Notes under the pieces: generated by a model
The model's database searches: none
The model's input: only the letters and a program-made list of their open reading frames with translations
What the model was told of the DNA's origin: nothing
Shown here: positions 1 through 9,469 of the stretch, in pieces
How the letters are laid out: each line of letters starts with the position of its first letter
Position numbering within the stretch: position 1 is the first letter of the stretch
Program-made: the position numbers and the translations under genes
Assembly (NCBI GenBank): GCA_036250195.1
Contig: JAVHZZ010000003.1
Coordinates: forward strand, 33,448,335 to 33,512,334
Source: Mixophyes australis
Taxonomy: Eukaryota; Chordata; Amphibia; Anura; Limnodynastidae
Reading direction: 5' to 3'
Length of the DNA stretch: 64,000 nucleotides

Positions 1-384
1 TTAAATTTGTTTTTTTTGTGTGTTATTTTTAAAAGTCACATTGCCAAATAGTCGCTATTGGGTAACCATTCCTTATAAACAGAAAGGTGTTAGTAGCATT
101 TTATAAAGACGGACAAAAATATTTTAGGCCCTTGTTAGAATTAAGTCGGATGTGGGGCAGTGATCAGAAGGGGGCGCTCTTTCCTCTATGCACATCGAGT
201 ATATTAAAAGTACATTGTATGGAGCTCTGAGAGATACTTCAAACGAAAAGCCTTCCAGGTTACTTGGGGAATGACAACTTTTACATATATATTTTACAAA
301 TGGTAAAAGACGGCCATTCTTATTCACCTAGGAACACCTTGTACTTTAGGTTTAAAATGTAGACTATTATTATTTATTAACACT

Positions 385-705
385 TATTTATATAGCACCT
401 ACAGGCTTAGTGGTTAGCACTTCTGCCTCACAGCACTGGGGTCATGAGTTTGATTCCTGACCATGTCCTTATCTGTGAGGAGTTTGTATGGGTTTCCTCC
501 GGGTGCTCTGGTTTCCTCCCACACTCCAAAAACATACTAGTAGGTTAACTGGGTGTGTGGGTGTGGGTGTGGGTGTGTCTGTATGTTAGGGAATTTAGAC
601 TGTAAGAACCCAATGGGGCAGGGACTGATGTGAATCAGTTCTCTGTGCAGCGCTGCGGAATTAGTGGCGCTATATATATATATAAATAAATAGACGACGA
701 TGATG
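385..705 (+). mobile_element. tRNA-derived SINE, full-length-like copy
   Basis: The head contains a pol III A-box-like stretch (CTTAGTGGTTAGCACTTC) and a degenerate B box (GAGTTTGATTCC). The body has the GGGTTTCCTCCGGGTGCTCTGG motif typical of this vertebrate SINE type. The 3' tail ends GCGCTGCGGAATTAGTGGCGC, then ATATATAAATAAAT and short GATGATGAT repeats. The same body and tail recur elsewhere in the window. A short GTGTGG-rich stretch lies in the middle (550-580). No target duplication was resolved. Confidence 0.75.
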
Positions 706-744
706 ATGATATTCCACATCACTTTAGATTTTGAATATTTCATC

Positions 745-830
745 AATCACATCAGTCCCTGCCCTAAAAGATCTTGCAATCTATATTCCCTACCGCACAA
801 ACACACTAGGGTTTGTGAGAGTTTGTAAAA
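745..830 (-). mobile_element. SINE tail fragment
   Basis: The words ATCACATCAGTCCCTGCCC and GCAATCTATATTCCCTAC are the reverse complement of the 3' body of the SINE at 385-705. Only the tail half is present, directly after the first copy and in opposite orientation. Confidence 0.55.
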
Positions 831-1344
831 GGAAAATGACATATCCATATAAGTAATCATTATGTTATAGCTTCAAAAGAAATTAGTAGATATTGTACTC
901 AGGAGAAAATATTAAAGCCTTGAAAAAATGTTGCAATAAGATGTTCTCAGAGAACATGGACAAGCCAAGGATGGACAGCTGTATGTTCTATGAAAAGTAA
1001 CAGTAAGACTGGTGGCAGATTGCCTGAGAAGGTAAAAAGATTTGTTTGAAACGTACAAATTGCAGAATACGCATAATGTATCATTAGCTTGTTGTTTAAC
1101 ATAATTTACTGTCTTCTAATTGGTTGTTACGCTTCTATGCCCCTAAAACTTCTTTAAGTGTAAGAGTTATGTCTGCAGTAAAGCAGTCTCAGTTTGGAAA
1201 CCAGACACTTGTGTGGTCTCTTATTCCGTGCTCCGATCAATCGTTACTATAGATATTTGACAAACTGCTGACTGACTTATTCAATTACAGGTGGTTATTC
1301 TACTAACATAGGTAATTAACCCCAACAGTTTAATATCATCAGGA
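831..1344. other. Unassigned sequence
   Basis: AT-rich DNA with no open reading frame, structural RNA or clear repeat that I can recognise. Confidence 0.5.
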
Positions 1345-1465
1345 GCCATTTAACCTACTAGTATGTTTTTGGACTGTAGGGCTAAACCAGAGCACCCGGA
1401 GGAAACCCACACAAAACCACAGGGAGAACATGCAAACTCCACACAGGTAGGGTAATAGTCAGAAC
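1345..1465 (-). mobile_element. SINE, 3' part, split by a hAT insertion
   Basis: Reverse-complement copy of the SINE body (CCGGAGGAAACCCACAC, ACATGCAAACTCCACACAGG). It breaks at 1465 and resumes at 6722 with the head part (GACCTCAGCGCTGCGAGGCAGC, AATGAGCCACAGTG). The 8 bases GTCAGAAC at 1458-1465 are repeated at 6722-6729, so the hAT element inserted into this SINE. Confidence 0.8.
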
Positions 1466-1470
1466 TAGAG

Positions 1471-1560
1471 ATGGGCGGGTCCGGTTCTCCGAGAACCGAA
1501 CCCACCCGAACTTTGGGTATCCGAGTACCGAGCTGAGCAGCTCGGTACTCTCCCGCCCAT
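1471..1560. promoter_or_regulatory. Nested subterminal palindromes of the hAT 5' end
   Basis: ATGGGCGGG (1471-1479) is the exact inverse of CCCGCCCAT (1552-1560). Between them are two perfect palindromes: CGGTTCTC-C-GAGAACCG (1482-1498) and arms GAGTACCGAGCTG / CAGCTCGGTACTC (1523-1535, 1538-1550) with a 2-base centre. The other two hAT elements also have a perfect palindrome just inside this end. Role as a transposase binding region is inferred from position. Confidence 0.7.
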
Positions 1561-1618
1561 TCCGAATCCAAATCGAGGCCGAACGTCATTGTGACGTTGT
1601 CGGATCTCGGGACTCGGT

Positions 1619-1645
1619 TCTCGCGATACTTCAACTTTATAAATA
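1619..1645 (+). promoter_or_regulatory. Candidate transposase promoter: TCTCGCGA motif and TATA box
   Basis: TTCTCGCGATAC (TCGCGA core at 1621-1626) is followed by TATAAATA at 1638-1645. The same order is found in the two other hAT elements: TCTCGCGAGA then CATAAATT at 25774-25800, and on the minus strand CTCGCGATA then TATAAATT at 42266-42240. TCTCGCGAGA is a known vertebrate core-promoter motif, bound by BANP. Conservation across elements supports promoter function. Confidence 0.65.
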
Positions 1646-1811
1646 CACGCCTCCACAGCAATCCATCGCCATTTGACAGAGGGAGAGAGCAGGGTGTAGT
1701 CATAGGCTAATTAGAGCAGGGACAGAGAATACAATATTGTTCTTGCAATTGCTCTAACCAAAATCGCTAGTGCAGAGAGGAGGATAGAGGTTTATTATTT
1801 TTTCTTCATAT

Positions 1812-2826
1812 TTGGCACTCCCCAGCGCTTTTGGGGTGTCCCCCATAATTGTGCATTAATATTTCTGGCTGTCAAAAGTCATATCTGTCAGCAGTATCTA
1901 CTAAATAATTTGTAGCACACCTCAGTGCTTTTGGGGTGTCCTCCCTAATTGTGCATTAATATTTCTGGCTGTCAAAAGTCATATCTGTCAGCAGTATCTA
2001 CTAAATAATTTTTAGCACTCCTCAGTGTTTTTGGGGTGTCCTCCCTAATTGTGCATTAATATTTCTGGCTGTCAAAAGTCATATCTGTCAGCAGTATCTA
2101 CTAAATAATTTTTAGCACTCCTCAGTGTTTTTGGGGTGTCCTCCCTAATTGTGCATTAATATTTCTGGCTGTCAAAAGTCATATCTGTCAGCAGTATCTA
2201 CTAAATAATTTTTAGCACTCCTCAGTGTTTTTGGGGTGTCCTCCCTAATTGTGCATTAATATTTCTGGCTGTCAAAAGTCATATCTGTCAGCAGTATCTA
2301 CTAAATAATTTTTAGCACTCCTCAGTGTTTTTGGGGTGTCCTCCCTAATTGTGCATTAATATTTCTGGCTGTCAAAAGTCATATCTGTCAGCAGTATCTA
2401 CTAAATAATTTTTAGCACTCCTCAGTGTTTTTGGGGTGTCCTCCCTAATTGTGCATTAATATTTCTGGCTGTCAAAAGTCATATCTGTCAGCAGTATCTA
2501 CTAAATAATTTTTAGCACTCCTCAGTGTTTTTGGGGTGTCCTCCCTAATTGTGCATTAATATTTCTGGCTGTCAAAAGTCATATCTGTCAGCAGTATCTA
2601 CTAAATAATTTTTAGCACTCCTCAGTGTTTTTGGGGTGTCCTCCCTAATTGTGCATTAATATTTCTGGCTGTCAAAAGTCATATCTGTCAGCAGTATCTA
2701 CTAAATAATTTTTAGCACTCCTCAGTGTTTTTGGGGTGTCCTCCCTAATTGTGCATTAATATTTCTGGCTGTCAAAAGTCATAACTGTCAGCAGAATCTA
2801 CTAAATAATTTTTAGCACTCCCCAGT
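1812..2826 (+). repeat. Ten-copy 100-bp tandem repeat upstream of transposase
   Basis: The period is exactly 100 bp. The middle copies (about 2021-2720) look identical and the outer copies carry a few changes. Each unit contains TACTAAATAATTTTTAG, which resembles a branch point followed by a short pyrimidine tract and AG, then CACTCCTCAG. The last unit ends 15 bases before the transposase ATG. Near identity between copies suggests recent expansion or homogenisation. Confidence 0.95.
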
Positions 2827-2840
2827 GGTTTGCGCTCAGA

Positions 2841-5834
2841 ATGGATTCAAAGCAGTCCACATATGATCTAAATGAGCAACCAGGTTCTGTCACCAGTCCT
2901 GATGTTAGTGTTCCCAGTACGTCATCTGGCCAAGGCGATGTCAAACAACAGAGTGTTTTCAAATTAGTGCAAAAAACAAAAACCCAAAAAAAATTTACTG
3001 TATTGAAGCGAAAAAGAAGTGTAACTGAGCAAAAGTTAAGTGACGATAAAAAAAAAATTGCAAGCATGCCATTCTACACACGCAGTGGCAAAGAGAGAAT
3101 GAGGCCTTCACCTTTGGCTATTAGTGGCAGATCCCAAAAAGTTACCCAGGCTACAATTGGTGCACAACTACTGTTACGCGTCAAAGCTGAGCTGCAAGAT
3201 AACAGTGAGGCATTACAGGAGAATATTTGCTCTGATTCACAAATGACAACAATCCCTGTGGAGAGTCCATCCAACAGTGGGATGTCTAATCGTGAGCATT
3301 CTGCTGATGTGTGCCTTAATAGCCCGAGTGTAGCCGGTGATACCCAAATTGAGGATGCCACTTTGGAATTAGAAGAGGATGAGGGGGAGATTTGTGTAGG
3401 CGACGAGGGCGCTAATGAGGATGTTGATGAGGATGAGGTTGTTTGTGTAAGTCCTGCACCAGTGGCAGCAGTTCTGGCACGTGACAAGAAAAAGGCCATT
3501 GTCATGCCTGGGCATAAAACAAAAAAATCCACTTCTTATGTGTGGAATTATTTCTACCCAAATCCAGACAACAATTGTATAGCCATTTGTAGTGTATGTG
3601 AAGCCACAGTCAGTCGAGGGAGGGACCTTAACCATCTTGGAACCTCGTCTATGTTACGCCATTTAACGAGAGTTCATGGCAAAGTGTTGGGAAAAGCTGA
3701 AAGTTCTTCCCAAAAGAATACAAGCACTCCCTCATCAGCTAAGACCCTCCGCTCACCGACATACCGACGGCTACAAAATACACCCACCACACCATCCTCA
3801 TCAATATCCTCAGTAGCGCTCGGAGTTAGCCCGGCCTCCCACTTAAGGCTGGATGACTCCGGCACTATTATTGATTCCTCTGAAGAAAGCGTTAGTCCTG
3901 CTGCTGCTGTTGCTACTGCTGGGGGTGAATCGTCATCCCAGAGGCAGGTGAATAAAATGAGCAGTCCTACATTTCAGCAATTAACTGTGAAACAATCATT
4001 TGCGAGGGGAAGCAAATATGACAGCAGTCACCCAGTCGCCAAGCGAATCACAGACGCCATGGCTGCAATGTTAGTGTTAGATCTGCGTCCAATCTCCACA
4101 ATAAACGCAGCTGGTTTTTCACAGTTAATTGAGGTTTTGTGTCCGCGTTACAGAATTCCATCGCGACACCATTTCTCCCGTAAAGCTATTCCACAACTAT
4201 ACCAAAAAGTGTGTAAAAATGTAGAGATTGCGCTGAAAAATGCCATTCTGCCCACTGTTCACTTAACCACAGATATGTGGACAAGTGGAAGTGGCCAAAC
4301 CAAAGACTATATGACTGTGACAGCCCACTGGGTTGGTCATTCACCTTCACCAGCAGGAACAGCAGCAGCATGTACACCACTACGTAACATTTGTCACAGG
4401 CAGGCCACTCTTTGTATCACCGGCTTCACTAACAGGCATACGGCTGACAATTTGTTACGCAAACTGAGAGATGTGATTGATGCATGGCTTATACCACTCG
4501 GACTCTCCCCAGGGTATGTCATTTCAGATAACGCCAACAATATAGTGCGAGCATTACAGCTGGGTGATTTCCAACATATTCCCTGTTTTGCTCACACCAT
4601 CAACTTGGTGGTGCAGAGCTTCCTACGAAATAACCGTGAGGTGCAGGAGATGCTTTCGGTGGCCCGTAAAATTTCAGGCCATTTCAGGCATTCAGCCACA
4701 GCATGTAGGAGATTACAGCAGCTCCAAGAGCAGTTTAACTTGCCCTGCCACCAACTTAAGCAAGAGGTGGTAACTCGGTGGAATTCCACCCTGTACATGC
4801 TTCAGAGGATGGAGGAACAGCGCAAAGCCATCCAAGCATATTGCACAAGTCATGACATTGGGAAAGGAGGGGGGATGTATTTCACTCTTGCACAGTGGGG
4901 AATCCTTTCAGTGCTGTGCAAGGTGCTGAAACCATTTGAAGTTGTGACATGTGAGGTCAGTGCAGACTCTGCTAGTTTGAGCCAAGTCATTCCTTTAATT
5001 AGACTATTGGAAAAGCAGCTTGAGAAAATGAAGGAGGAGCTGAAAGCAAGCAATTCAGCAAAGTATGTTGGCCTTGTCGATCAAGTACTTAATTCGCTTC
5101 ACAATGATCCTCGAGTTATTAAGATCTTGAACTCGGATCAGTACGTTTTGGCCACTGTGCTTGATCCAAGGTTTAAAACCTACATTGAGTCTTTACTTGT
5201 AAATGAGCGAGATGTGAACTTTTGCAAGGAGCTATTGCTCAGCAAGTTGGCCGCTGAACTGGGCCTCGGCTTGACGACGTGTCCTCCTTCACTTTCTCAA
5301 GCTGTTGCTCGTAAAAAATTAAATTTCCAAAAAAGAAGCAGGGAAGACACAGGGGGCAGACCAGAACAATTTAACATCTGGGCTGGTTTGAAGGATTTTT
5401 CAAAAAAATGTGTCACTTTGCCCATAACTCCATCCAATATGAGTATAAACATGCAAAGGATGGTGGAGGATTACTTTCAAGAGGTAGTTGATATGGAAAT
5501 GTCAGACAGTCCCTTTCCTTACTGGGAAGAAAAGCAGGCCATTTGGAAACCCATGTACAAACTTGCTTTGCAATACCTAAGCTGCCCACCCTCCAGTGTG
5601 TACTCTGAACGAGTGTTCAGCACAGCAGGGAACTTAGTCAGTGATCGCCGTAGAAGGTTACTTCCCAAAAATGTGGAGAAAATGATGTTTATAAAAATGA
5701 ACTACATCTTCCACGAGGAAGGCCTTCACCATCCAAGACATCCAAGCACTGACTGTTCTCTAATGGCGGATTCAAGCGGCGATGAATTGATAGTCTGTGA
5801 TGATGACGTACACACTGATGAGGGTGAGGATTAA
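2841..5834 (+). CDS. hAT-family transposase, BED zinc finger type
   Basis: A 997-codon open frame without stops. The N-terminal 200 residues are low-complexity with an acidic stretch (about 174-207). A BED zinc finger follows at about 228-280, with CSVC and HLTRVH supplying the C-x2-C and H-x4-H ligands. The RNase H-like core begins near residue 470: DMWTS (first acidic residue), then ISDNANN (about 562) and CFAHTINL. The motif RWNSTLYML follows, and LDPRFK lies in the second half. The C-terminal hATC dimerisation domain lies at about 910-955 (CPPSSVYSERVFSTAGN, then RRRRLLPKNVEKMMFIKMNY). Length and order match ZBED-like hAT transposases. The start at 2841 is the first ATG after the 100-bp array, and a homologous N-terminus (PSTSSG, then MPF-TRSGKER) occurs in the degraded relative at 40339-41055. 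I could not assign the third catalytic residue by eye. A domesticated host gene is unlikely because the frame sits between transposon ends with exact target duplications. Confidence 0.95.
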   Translation: MDSKQSTYDLNEQPGSVTSPDVSVPSTSSGQGDVKQQSVFKLVQKTKTQKKFTVLKRKRSVTEQKLSDDKKKIASMPFYTRSGKERMRPSPLAISGRSQKVTQATIGAQLLLRVKAELQDNSEALQENICSDSQMTTIPVESPSNSGMSNREHSADVCLNSPSVAGDTQIEDATLELEEDEGEICVGDEGANEDVDEDEVVCVSPAPVAAVLARDKKKAIVMPGHKTKKSTSYVWNYFYPNPDNNCIAICSVCEATVSRGRDLNHLGTSSMLRHLTRVHGKVLGKAESSSQKNTSTPSSAKTLRSPTYRRLQNTPTTPSSSISSVALGVSPASHLRLDDSGTIIDSSEESVSPAAAVATAGGESSSQRQVNKMSSPTFQQLTVKQSFARGSKYDSSHPVAKRITDAMAAMLVLDLRPISTINAAGFSQLIEVLCPRYRIPSRHHFSRKAIPQLYQKVCKNVEIALKNAILPTVHLTTDMWTSGSGQTKDYMTVTAHWVGHSPSPAGTAAACTPLRNICHRQATLCITGFTNRHTADNLLRKLRDVIDAWLIPLGLSPGYVISDNANNIVRALQLGDFQHIPCFAHTINLVVQSFLRNNREVQEMLSVARKISGHFRHSATACRRLQQLQEQFNLPCHQLKQEVVTRWNSTLYMLQRMEEQRKAIQAYCTSHDIGKGGGMYFTLAQWGILSVLCKVLKPFEVVTCEVSADSASLSQVIPLIRLLEKQLEKMKEELKASNSAKYVGLVDQVLNSLHNDPRVIKILNSDQYVLATVLDPRFKTYIESLLVNERDVNFCKELLLSKLAAELGLGLTTCPPSLSQAVARKKLNFQKRSREDTGGRPEQFNIWAGLKDFSKKCVTLPITPSNMSINMQRMVEDYFQEVVDMEMSDSPFPYWEEKQAIWKPMYKLALQYLSCPPSSVYSERVFSTAGNLVSDRRRRLLPKNVEKMMFIKMNYIFHEEGLHHPRHPSTDCSLMADSSGDELIVCDDDVHTDEGED

Positions 5835-5984
5835 GCTGAAGATGATGCCGATAACATCTTTTTAAAACTTTCTATGTAAGTGTAGGGTGCAATCTACCCC
5901 CAAAGAGGAAAGGGACTTGTGGCATTTCCATATCACATACCATCTTGAAAGGCTGCTGTTAGGGCAATTTATCCTTAAGGGTAG

Positions 5985-6350
5985 GGTGTCATAGACAGAG
6001 TGACCCTAAACTGGCTTTGTCCATCTTTCATAATATTGTACAGTCTATAATGGCTGAATTTTTGGGTATTTTATACAAGTGGAGGGGGGCCTAGAGAGAC
6101 AGAAACCAAACTGGCTTTTTCCATGTCAATTAATATTGTACAGTCTATAATGGCTGAATTTTTTGGTATTTTATACAAGTGGAGGGGGGCCTAGAGAGAC
6201 AGAGTGACCCCAAACTGTCTTTCTCCATGTCAATTAATATTGTACAGTCTATAATGGCTGAATTTTTTAGTATTTTATACAAGTGGAGGGGTGCCTTGAG
6301 AGACAGAAACCAAACTGGCTTTTTCCATTTCTTTACATATTTAACTATAA
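5985..6350 (+). repeat. About 100-bp tandem repeat in the hAT 3' region
   Basis: The phrase TAATATTGTACAGTCTATAA recurs at 6031, 6131 and about 6234, with AGTGGAGGGG and GAGAGACAG in each unit. Roughly three and a half copies. Short frames crossing it are repeat artefacts. Confidence 0.85.
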
Positions 6351-6544
6351 GTGTAGGGTGTAATATACATTCAAAGACGATGGCTGCATTGCCAATATGC
6401 ATAGATGGAGAGGAAGACAATCTGTTTTGTGTGTAGAATAGGCCTACCAACGAAGAATTAAACTGTTTTTTTGGATGATTTATTACCTCAACAATTAGAT
6501 TACTTGTCTCTAAAACAGTTGGAGCACTAAATTGGGTTAATTTA

Positions 6545-6712
6545 GGCCCAAAAACATGGATTTTCCCAAAAAATAGCAAAACAAAACCAAACAAAACCAA
6601 AACCAAAACCAAAACACGCAATGGCGGTTTTGCAAAACCAAAACCAAAACCAAAACACGACGGTAATCCAGATCCAAAACCGAATCCAAAACCAAAACAC
6701 GGGGGTCAGTGA
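6545..6712 (+). repeat. AAAACC-rich subterminal zone of hAT 3' end
   Basis: Many copies of CAAAAC / CCAAAACC close to the right terminus. Comparable zones occur at 27425-27550 and, reverse-complemented, at 37310-37430, so this is shared by the three hAT elements. Clustered short motifs near ends are common hAT transposase contact sites; that role is inferred here. Confidence 0.7.
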
Positions 6713-6721
6713 CCATCTCTA

Positions 6722-6790
6722 GTCAGAACTGAACTGATGACCTCAGCGCTGCGAGGCAGCAATGCTAACCAATGAGCCACAGTGAAGGCA
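6722..6790 (-). mobile_element. SINE, 5' part, split by a hAT insertion
   Basis: Continuation of the minus-strand SINE interrupted at 1465. On the minus strand it reads GTGGCTCATTGGTTAGCATT, the A-box side of the tRNA-like head. It begins with the second copy of the target duplication GTCAGAAC. Confidence 0.8.
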
Positions 6791-7215
6791 GCCATTTTGT
6801 GATACCGAATTAGGTTCCTAGTGAATTGATAAGCAGCATTACAGTGATTCAGATAATAAAATGGCCAGTTCGTTAAAGTTAAGCCAGTTATGACAACTCA
6901 AATTACAAAACACGTGGAAGTATAAGGTACCCCTGCCCATCTATACTTCAGACTAAAATTTGTGGCTGTACTTTCTACCATTAAATAGTGACTATACTTT
7001 TAATTATGTATAGTGTGATTTTTAAGAATTCAACAACTTAGAAGGTAATAATATGTACAAAATAAATAAATATGTACAATGTATTGATAACATAATAATT
7101 ATGGGGAAAAAACCATTACAATACATTATTAAAAAAATAATAAGAAAATACAGAACAGGTCTGCCCAACTAGCAGACCGTGTGCTGGACGAGACACTTCA
7201 AGGGGTAAATGTTTT
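6791..7215. other. Unassigned AT-rich sequence
   Basis: Contains A/T-rich runs around 7040-7150. No frame, repeat or RNA that I can support. Confidence 0.5.
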
Positions 7216-7218
7216 AAG

Positions 7219-7310
7219 CAGAGAGTTTCCAGCGTGTTTGAAAAATGAAGATGTTGACTTTAGCAACCAATCGGCAACATCTTCACTTTTCAAACCCTCC
7301 GGAAACTCTC
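7219..7310. mobile_element. Hairpin MITE (short fold-back element)
   Basis: Left arm AGAGAGTTTCC...GAAGATGTTG and right arm CAACATCTTC...GGAAACTCTC pair over about 37 bases with a few mismatches. The central loop (about 17 bases) contains AGCAACCAATCGG. The TTGGTTGCTA word seen at 31885 and 48355 matches the loop side of this family. Too short to encode anything. Confidence 0.7.
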
Positions 7311-7671
7311 AGCTTCATACATACCCACAAGAGTTAATTGTGTCCCCCACTTTCTGAGCAGCATTTTTCCCATAGGAGTCCACTAGAGTCAGTCAGAAGA
7401 GGAGAAGGAAATAGAAAAACGTCAACACTACAGGGAACATTATATATACTAAAGGCCTCCATTGCTCAAATCAATTATTGTGCCTCCCCAGCACCTACCA
7501 TCTACCCCCAATGTCTTACACTGCCTGACCACAGTCAGCACAGGAAAGATTGGATGGCTCTGGAGACCTTCTGGGTACAATGTTTGCTCCCAGTGCATTA
7601 GCAGCACAGGAGTGTCATGGAAACACCGGCCTAGCTATATAAGTGTCCAAATTATTCTATTGACTCTTGCA

Positions 7672-7818
7672 GACCTGGCCAACCAATGGCTCTCCAGCTG
7701 TTTGTGAAACTACAAGTCCCAGCATGCCCTACCAGCTGTCAACTGGCTATCTACTGGCAATGCATGCTGGGGATTGTAGTTTCACAACACCTGGGGAGCC
7801 ACAGGTTGGCCATGACTG
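7672..7818. mobile_element. Inverted-repeat MITE with CCCAGCATGC arms
   Basis: Arms CTGGCCAACC...CTCTCCAGCTGTTTGTGAAACTACA and the complementary TGTAGTTTCACAAC...GGGGAGCCACAGGTTGGCCA enclose about 40 bases. Each arm contains ACTACAAG/ATCCCCAGCATGC-type sequence resembling the ZNF143 (Staf) site. Frames that cross it are not genes. Confidence 0.75.
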
Positions 7819-8011
7819 GACTATAGTTAGTCTAACCCAGGGAACATTCCAATATAGTTGTCTACAACAATGCAGCGCAGCCATGTTTTATGGTACCCCA
7901 AGTGTCCTATCTTGGTCCAGACACACAGGTTGCACCCCTTAAAAGGTGTACACGATGGTCTAGTCCTGTGGATGTTTAAATGCTCTGAATAAACACAGGT
8001 TAGTCTAGTCC

Positions 8012-8545
8012 TGTAAAAGTTGTAATGCTGAGAAAGTTCTAATACTCTGATTGGCTACAGCTTGGTATGATACTGAGAAGGTTCTAATACTCTGATTGGC
8101 TACAGCTTGGTATGGTTCTGAGAAAGTTCTAATACTCTGATTGGCTACAGCTTTGTATGGTTCTGAGAAAGTTCTAATACTCTGATTGGCTACAGCTTGG
8201 TATGGTACTGAGAAGGTTTTAATACTCTGATTGGCTACAGCTTGGTATGGTTCTAAGAAAGTTCTAATACTCCGATTGGCTACAGCTTGGTATGGTTCTA
8301 AGAAAGTTCTAATACTCCGATTGGCTACAGCTTGGTATGGTTCTAAGAAAGTTCTAATACTCCGATTGGCTACAGCTTGGTATGGTTCTAAGAAAGTTCT
8401 AATACTCCGATTGGCTACAGCTTGGTATGGTTCTGAGAAAGTTCTAATACTCCGATTGGCTACAGCTTGGTATGGTTCTGAGAGAGCTATAATACTCTGA
8501 TTGGTTACAGCTTGGTATGGTTCTGAGAGAGCTATAATACACAGA
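8012..8545. repeat. 45-bp minisatellite, about 12 copies
   Basis: The unit contains CTGATTGGCTACAGCTTGG, TATGGTTCTGAGAAAG and TTCTAATACT, with a period of exactly 45 bp (for example 8041 and 8086). Because 45 is divisible by 3 and the unit lacks stops in some frames, long repetitive frames appear on both strands. They are not supported as genes. Confidence 0.95.
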
Positions 8546-8609
8546 GAGAAGTGAATAAAAACACAATCATCTATGAGAAAACCAACCAGAGTTACATATG
8601 TACACATAA

Positions 8610-8725
8610 TATTTAATCACTCACATCAGTCCCTGCCCCATTGGAGCTTACACTCTAATTTCGCTCCCCCATCCCCCCACAAGTGACTATTTTGTCACAA
8701 GCCAATTAACCTACCAGTTGTACTG
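8610..8725 (-). mobile_element. SINE 3' fragment
   Basis: Reads ATCAGTCCCTGCCCCATTGG, GAGCTTACACTCTAATTTCGC, then CAAGCCAATTAACCTACCAG. This is the reverse complement of the body and tail of the SINE at 9236-9460. Confidence 0.7.
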
Positions 8726-9131
8726 AAAACGAAAATGTTGCTGTTCATGGGGACAGGTGCTCTGCAGCACTTGTCATTTATCTCTGCACGTTCCAGCTCT
8801 AGAGACGCCCAGCACTCTTCTGATCCTAGTGAATAATCCATATTTACACAGTGCAGCGACCTCTGATAGATGAATAGGGTTTAATTTTTGACTAAAGTTT
8901 TAACCTTATTAAAATACCAGAGCAGCGCTGTGGAAATTCCTCACGGTATTAGGTGTCTAAGCCCTGTTTTGTTAGCAAAGAAACAGTCACTAGCCAGATA
9001 AACCTGACACCTTCATGCCTCGCCAGCGCACAGCGGCAGCTCCCTGTCTGCCCCGTCTCCTCGGCTCCCTGCAACACTGCAATACGGCCAATAACCCACA
9101 GAGCCACGGGGTACAATTATATACAGCTGGA

Positions 9132-9206
9132 TGAATAAGGGCCAGGTCCTGCGTGTGAATAATAACACCCATAGAAGATTCACACAGAGGACCTGGCCAT
9201 TATTCA
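9132..9206. repeat. Near-perfect inverted repeat (hairpin)
   Basis: TGAATAAGGGCCAGGTCCT...GTGTGAAT (9132-9160) pairs with ATTCACAC...AGGACCTGGCCATTATTCA (about 9178-9206) with about three mismatches and a 17-base centre. A small MITE is the simplest reading; no target duplication was resolved. Confidence 0.7.
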
Positions 9207-9235
9207 GCCATCTCTATGGATTATTCACAAGTATA

Positions 9236-9460
9236 AGGGAAGCACTGTGGCACAGTGGTCAGCAGTGCAGCCTTACAGCACTGGGGTCACGGGTTCAATT
9301 CCGTTGTTTGCACCGTGTGTTCGTTGGTTTGCAGCGATTTCCTCCACAAACACACTGGTAGGTTAATTGGCTTGTGACAAAAAAAATGTAACTTGTGGGG
9401 AAGGGGGAGCGAAATTAGAGTGTAAGCTCCACTGGGTCTGCAGAGGGATGGGGAGCTGAC
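9236..9460 (+). mobile_element. tRNA-derived SINE
   Basis: The A box TGGCACAGTGGT (9248-9259) and B box GGTTCAATTCC (9292-9302) match the pol III promoter consensus well. The spacing is tRNA-like. Downstream are the SINE body (GATTTCCTCC, GTAGGTTAATTGGC) and GAGTGTAAGCTCC. The final tail seen at 385-705 is lost or diverged. Confidence 0.8.
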
Positions 9461-9469
9461 AGAAAAGAG

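Larger units (their letters stand above)
1466..6721 (+). mobile_element. hAT DNA transposon, apparently autonomous (5.26 kb)
   Basis: Termini are TAGAGATGG at the left and CCATCTCTA at the right, a perfect 9-bp terminal inverted repeat flanked by the exact 8-bp direct repeat GTCAGAAC (1458-1465 and 6722-6729). An 8-bp duplication with short inverted repeats is the hAT superfamily signature. Inside, in order: 5' subterminal palindromes (1471-1560), a promoter-like module (1619-1645), ten 100-bp tandem repeats (1812-2826), one long transposase frame (2841-5834), a block of about 100-bp repeats (5985-6350) and an AAAACC-rich 3' subterminal zone (6545-6700). Two other elements in the window (25635-27570, 37290-42406) share this design. 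Exact target duplications and an open frame suggest recent insertion; activity is not shown. Confidence 0.93.

Noticed and set aside
3074..3865. Minus-strand frames opposite the hAT transposase
   Set aside because: Shadow frames of the long plus-strand gene.
8005..8607. 200-codon minus-strand frame with 15-residue repeats
   Set aside because: It is the translation of the 45-bp minisatellite; its end runs into a SINE tail and no domain or start context supports it.
9236..9310. tRNA gene
   Set aside because: A and B boxes are present but there is no cloverleaf or anticodon arm, and the body continues as a SINE.
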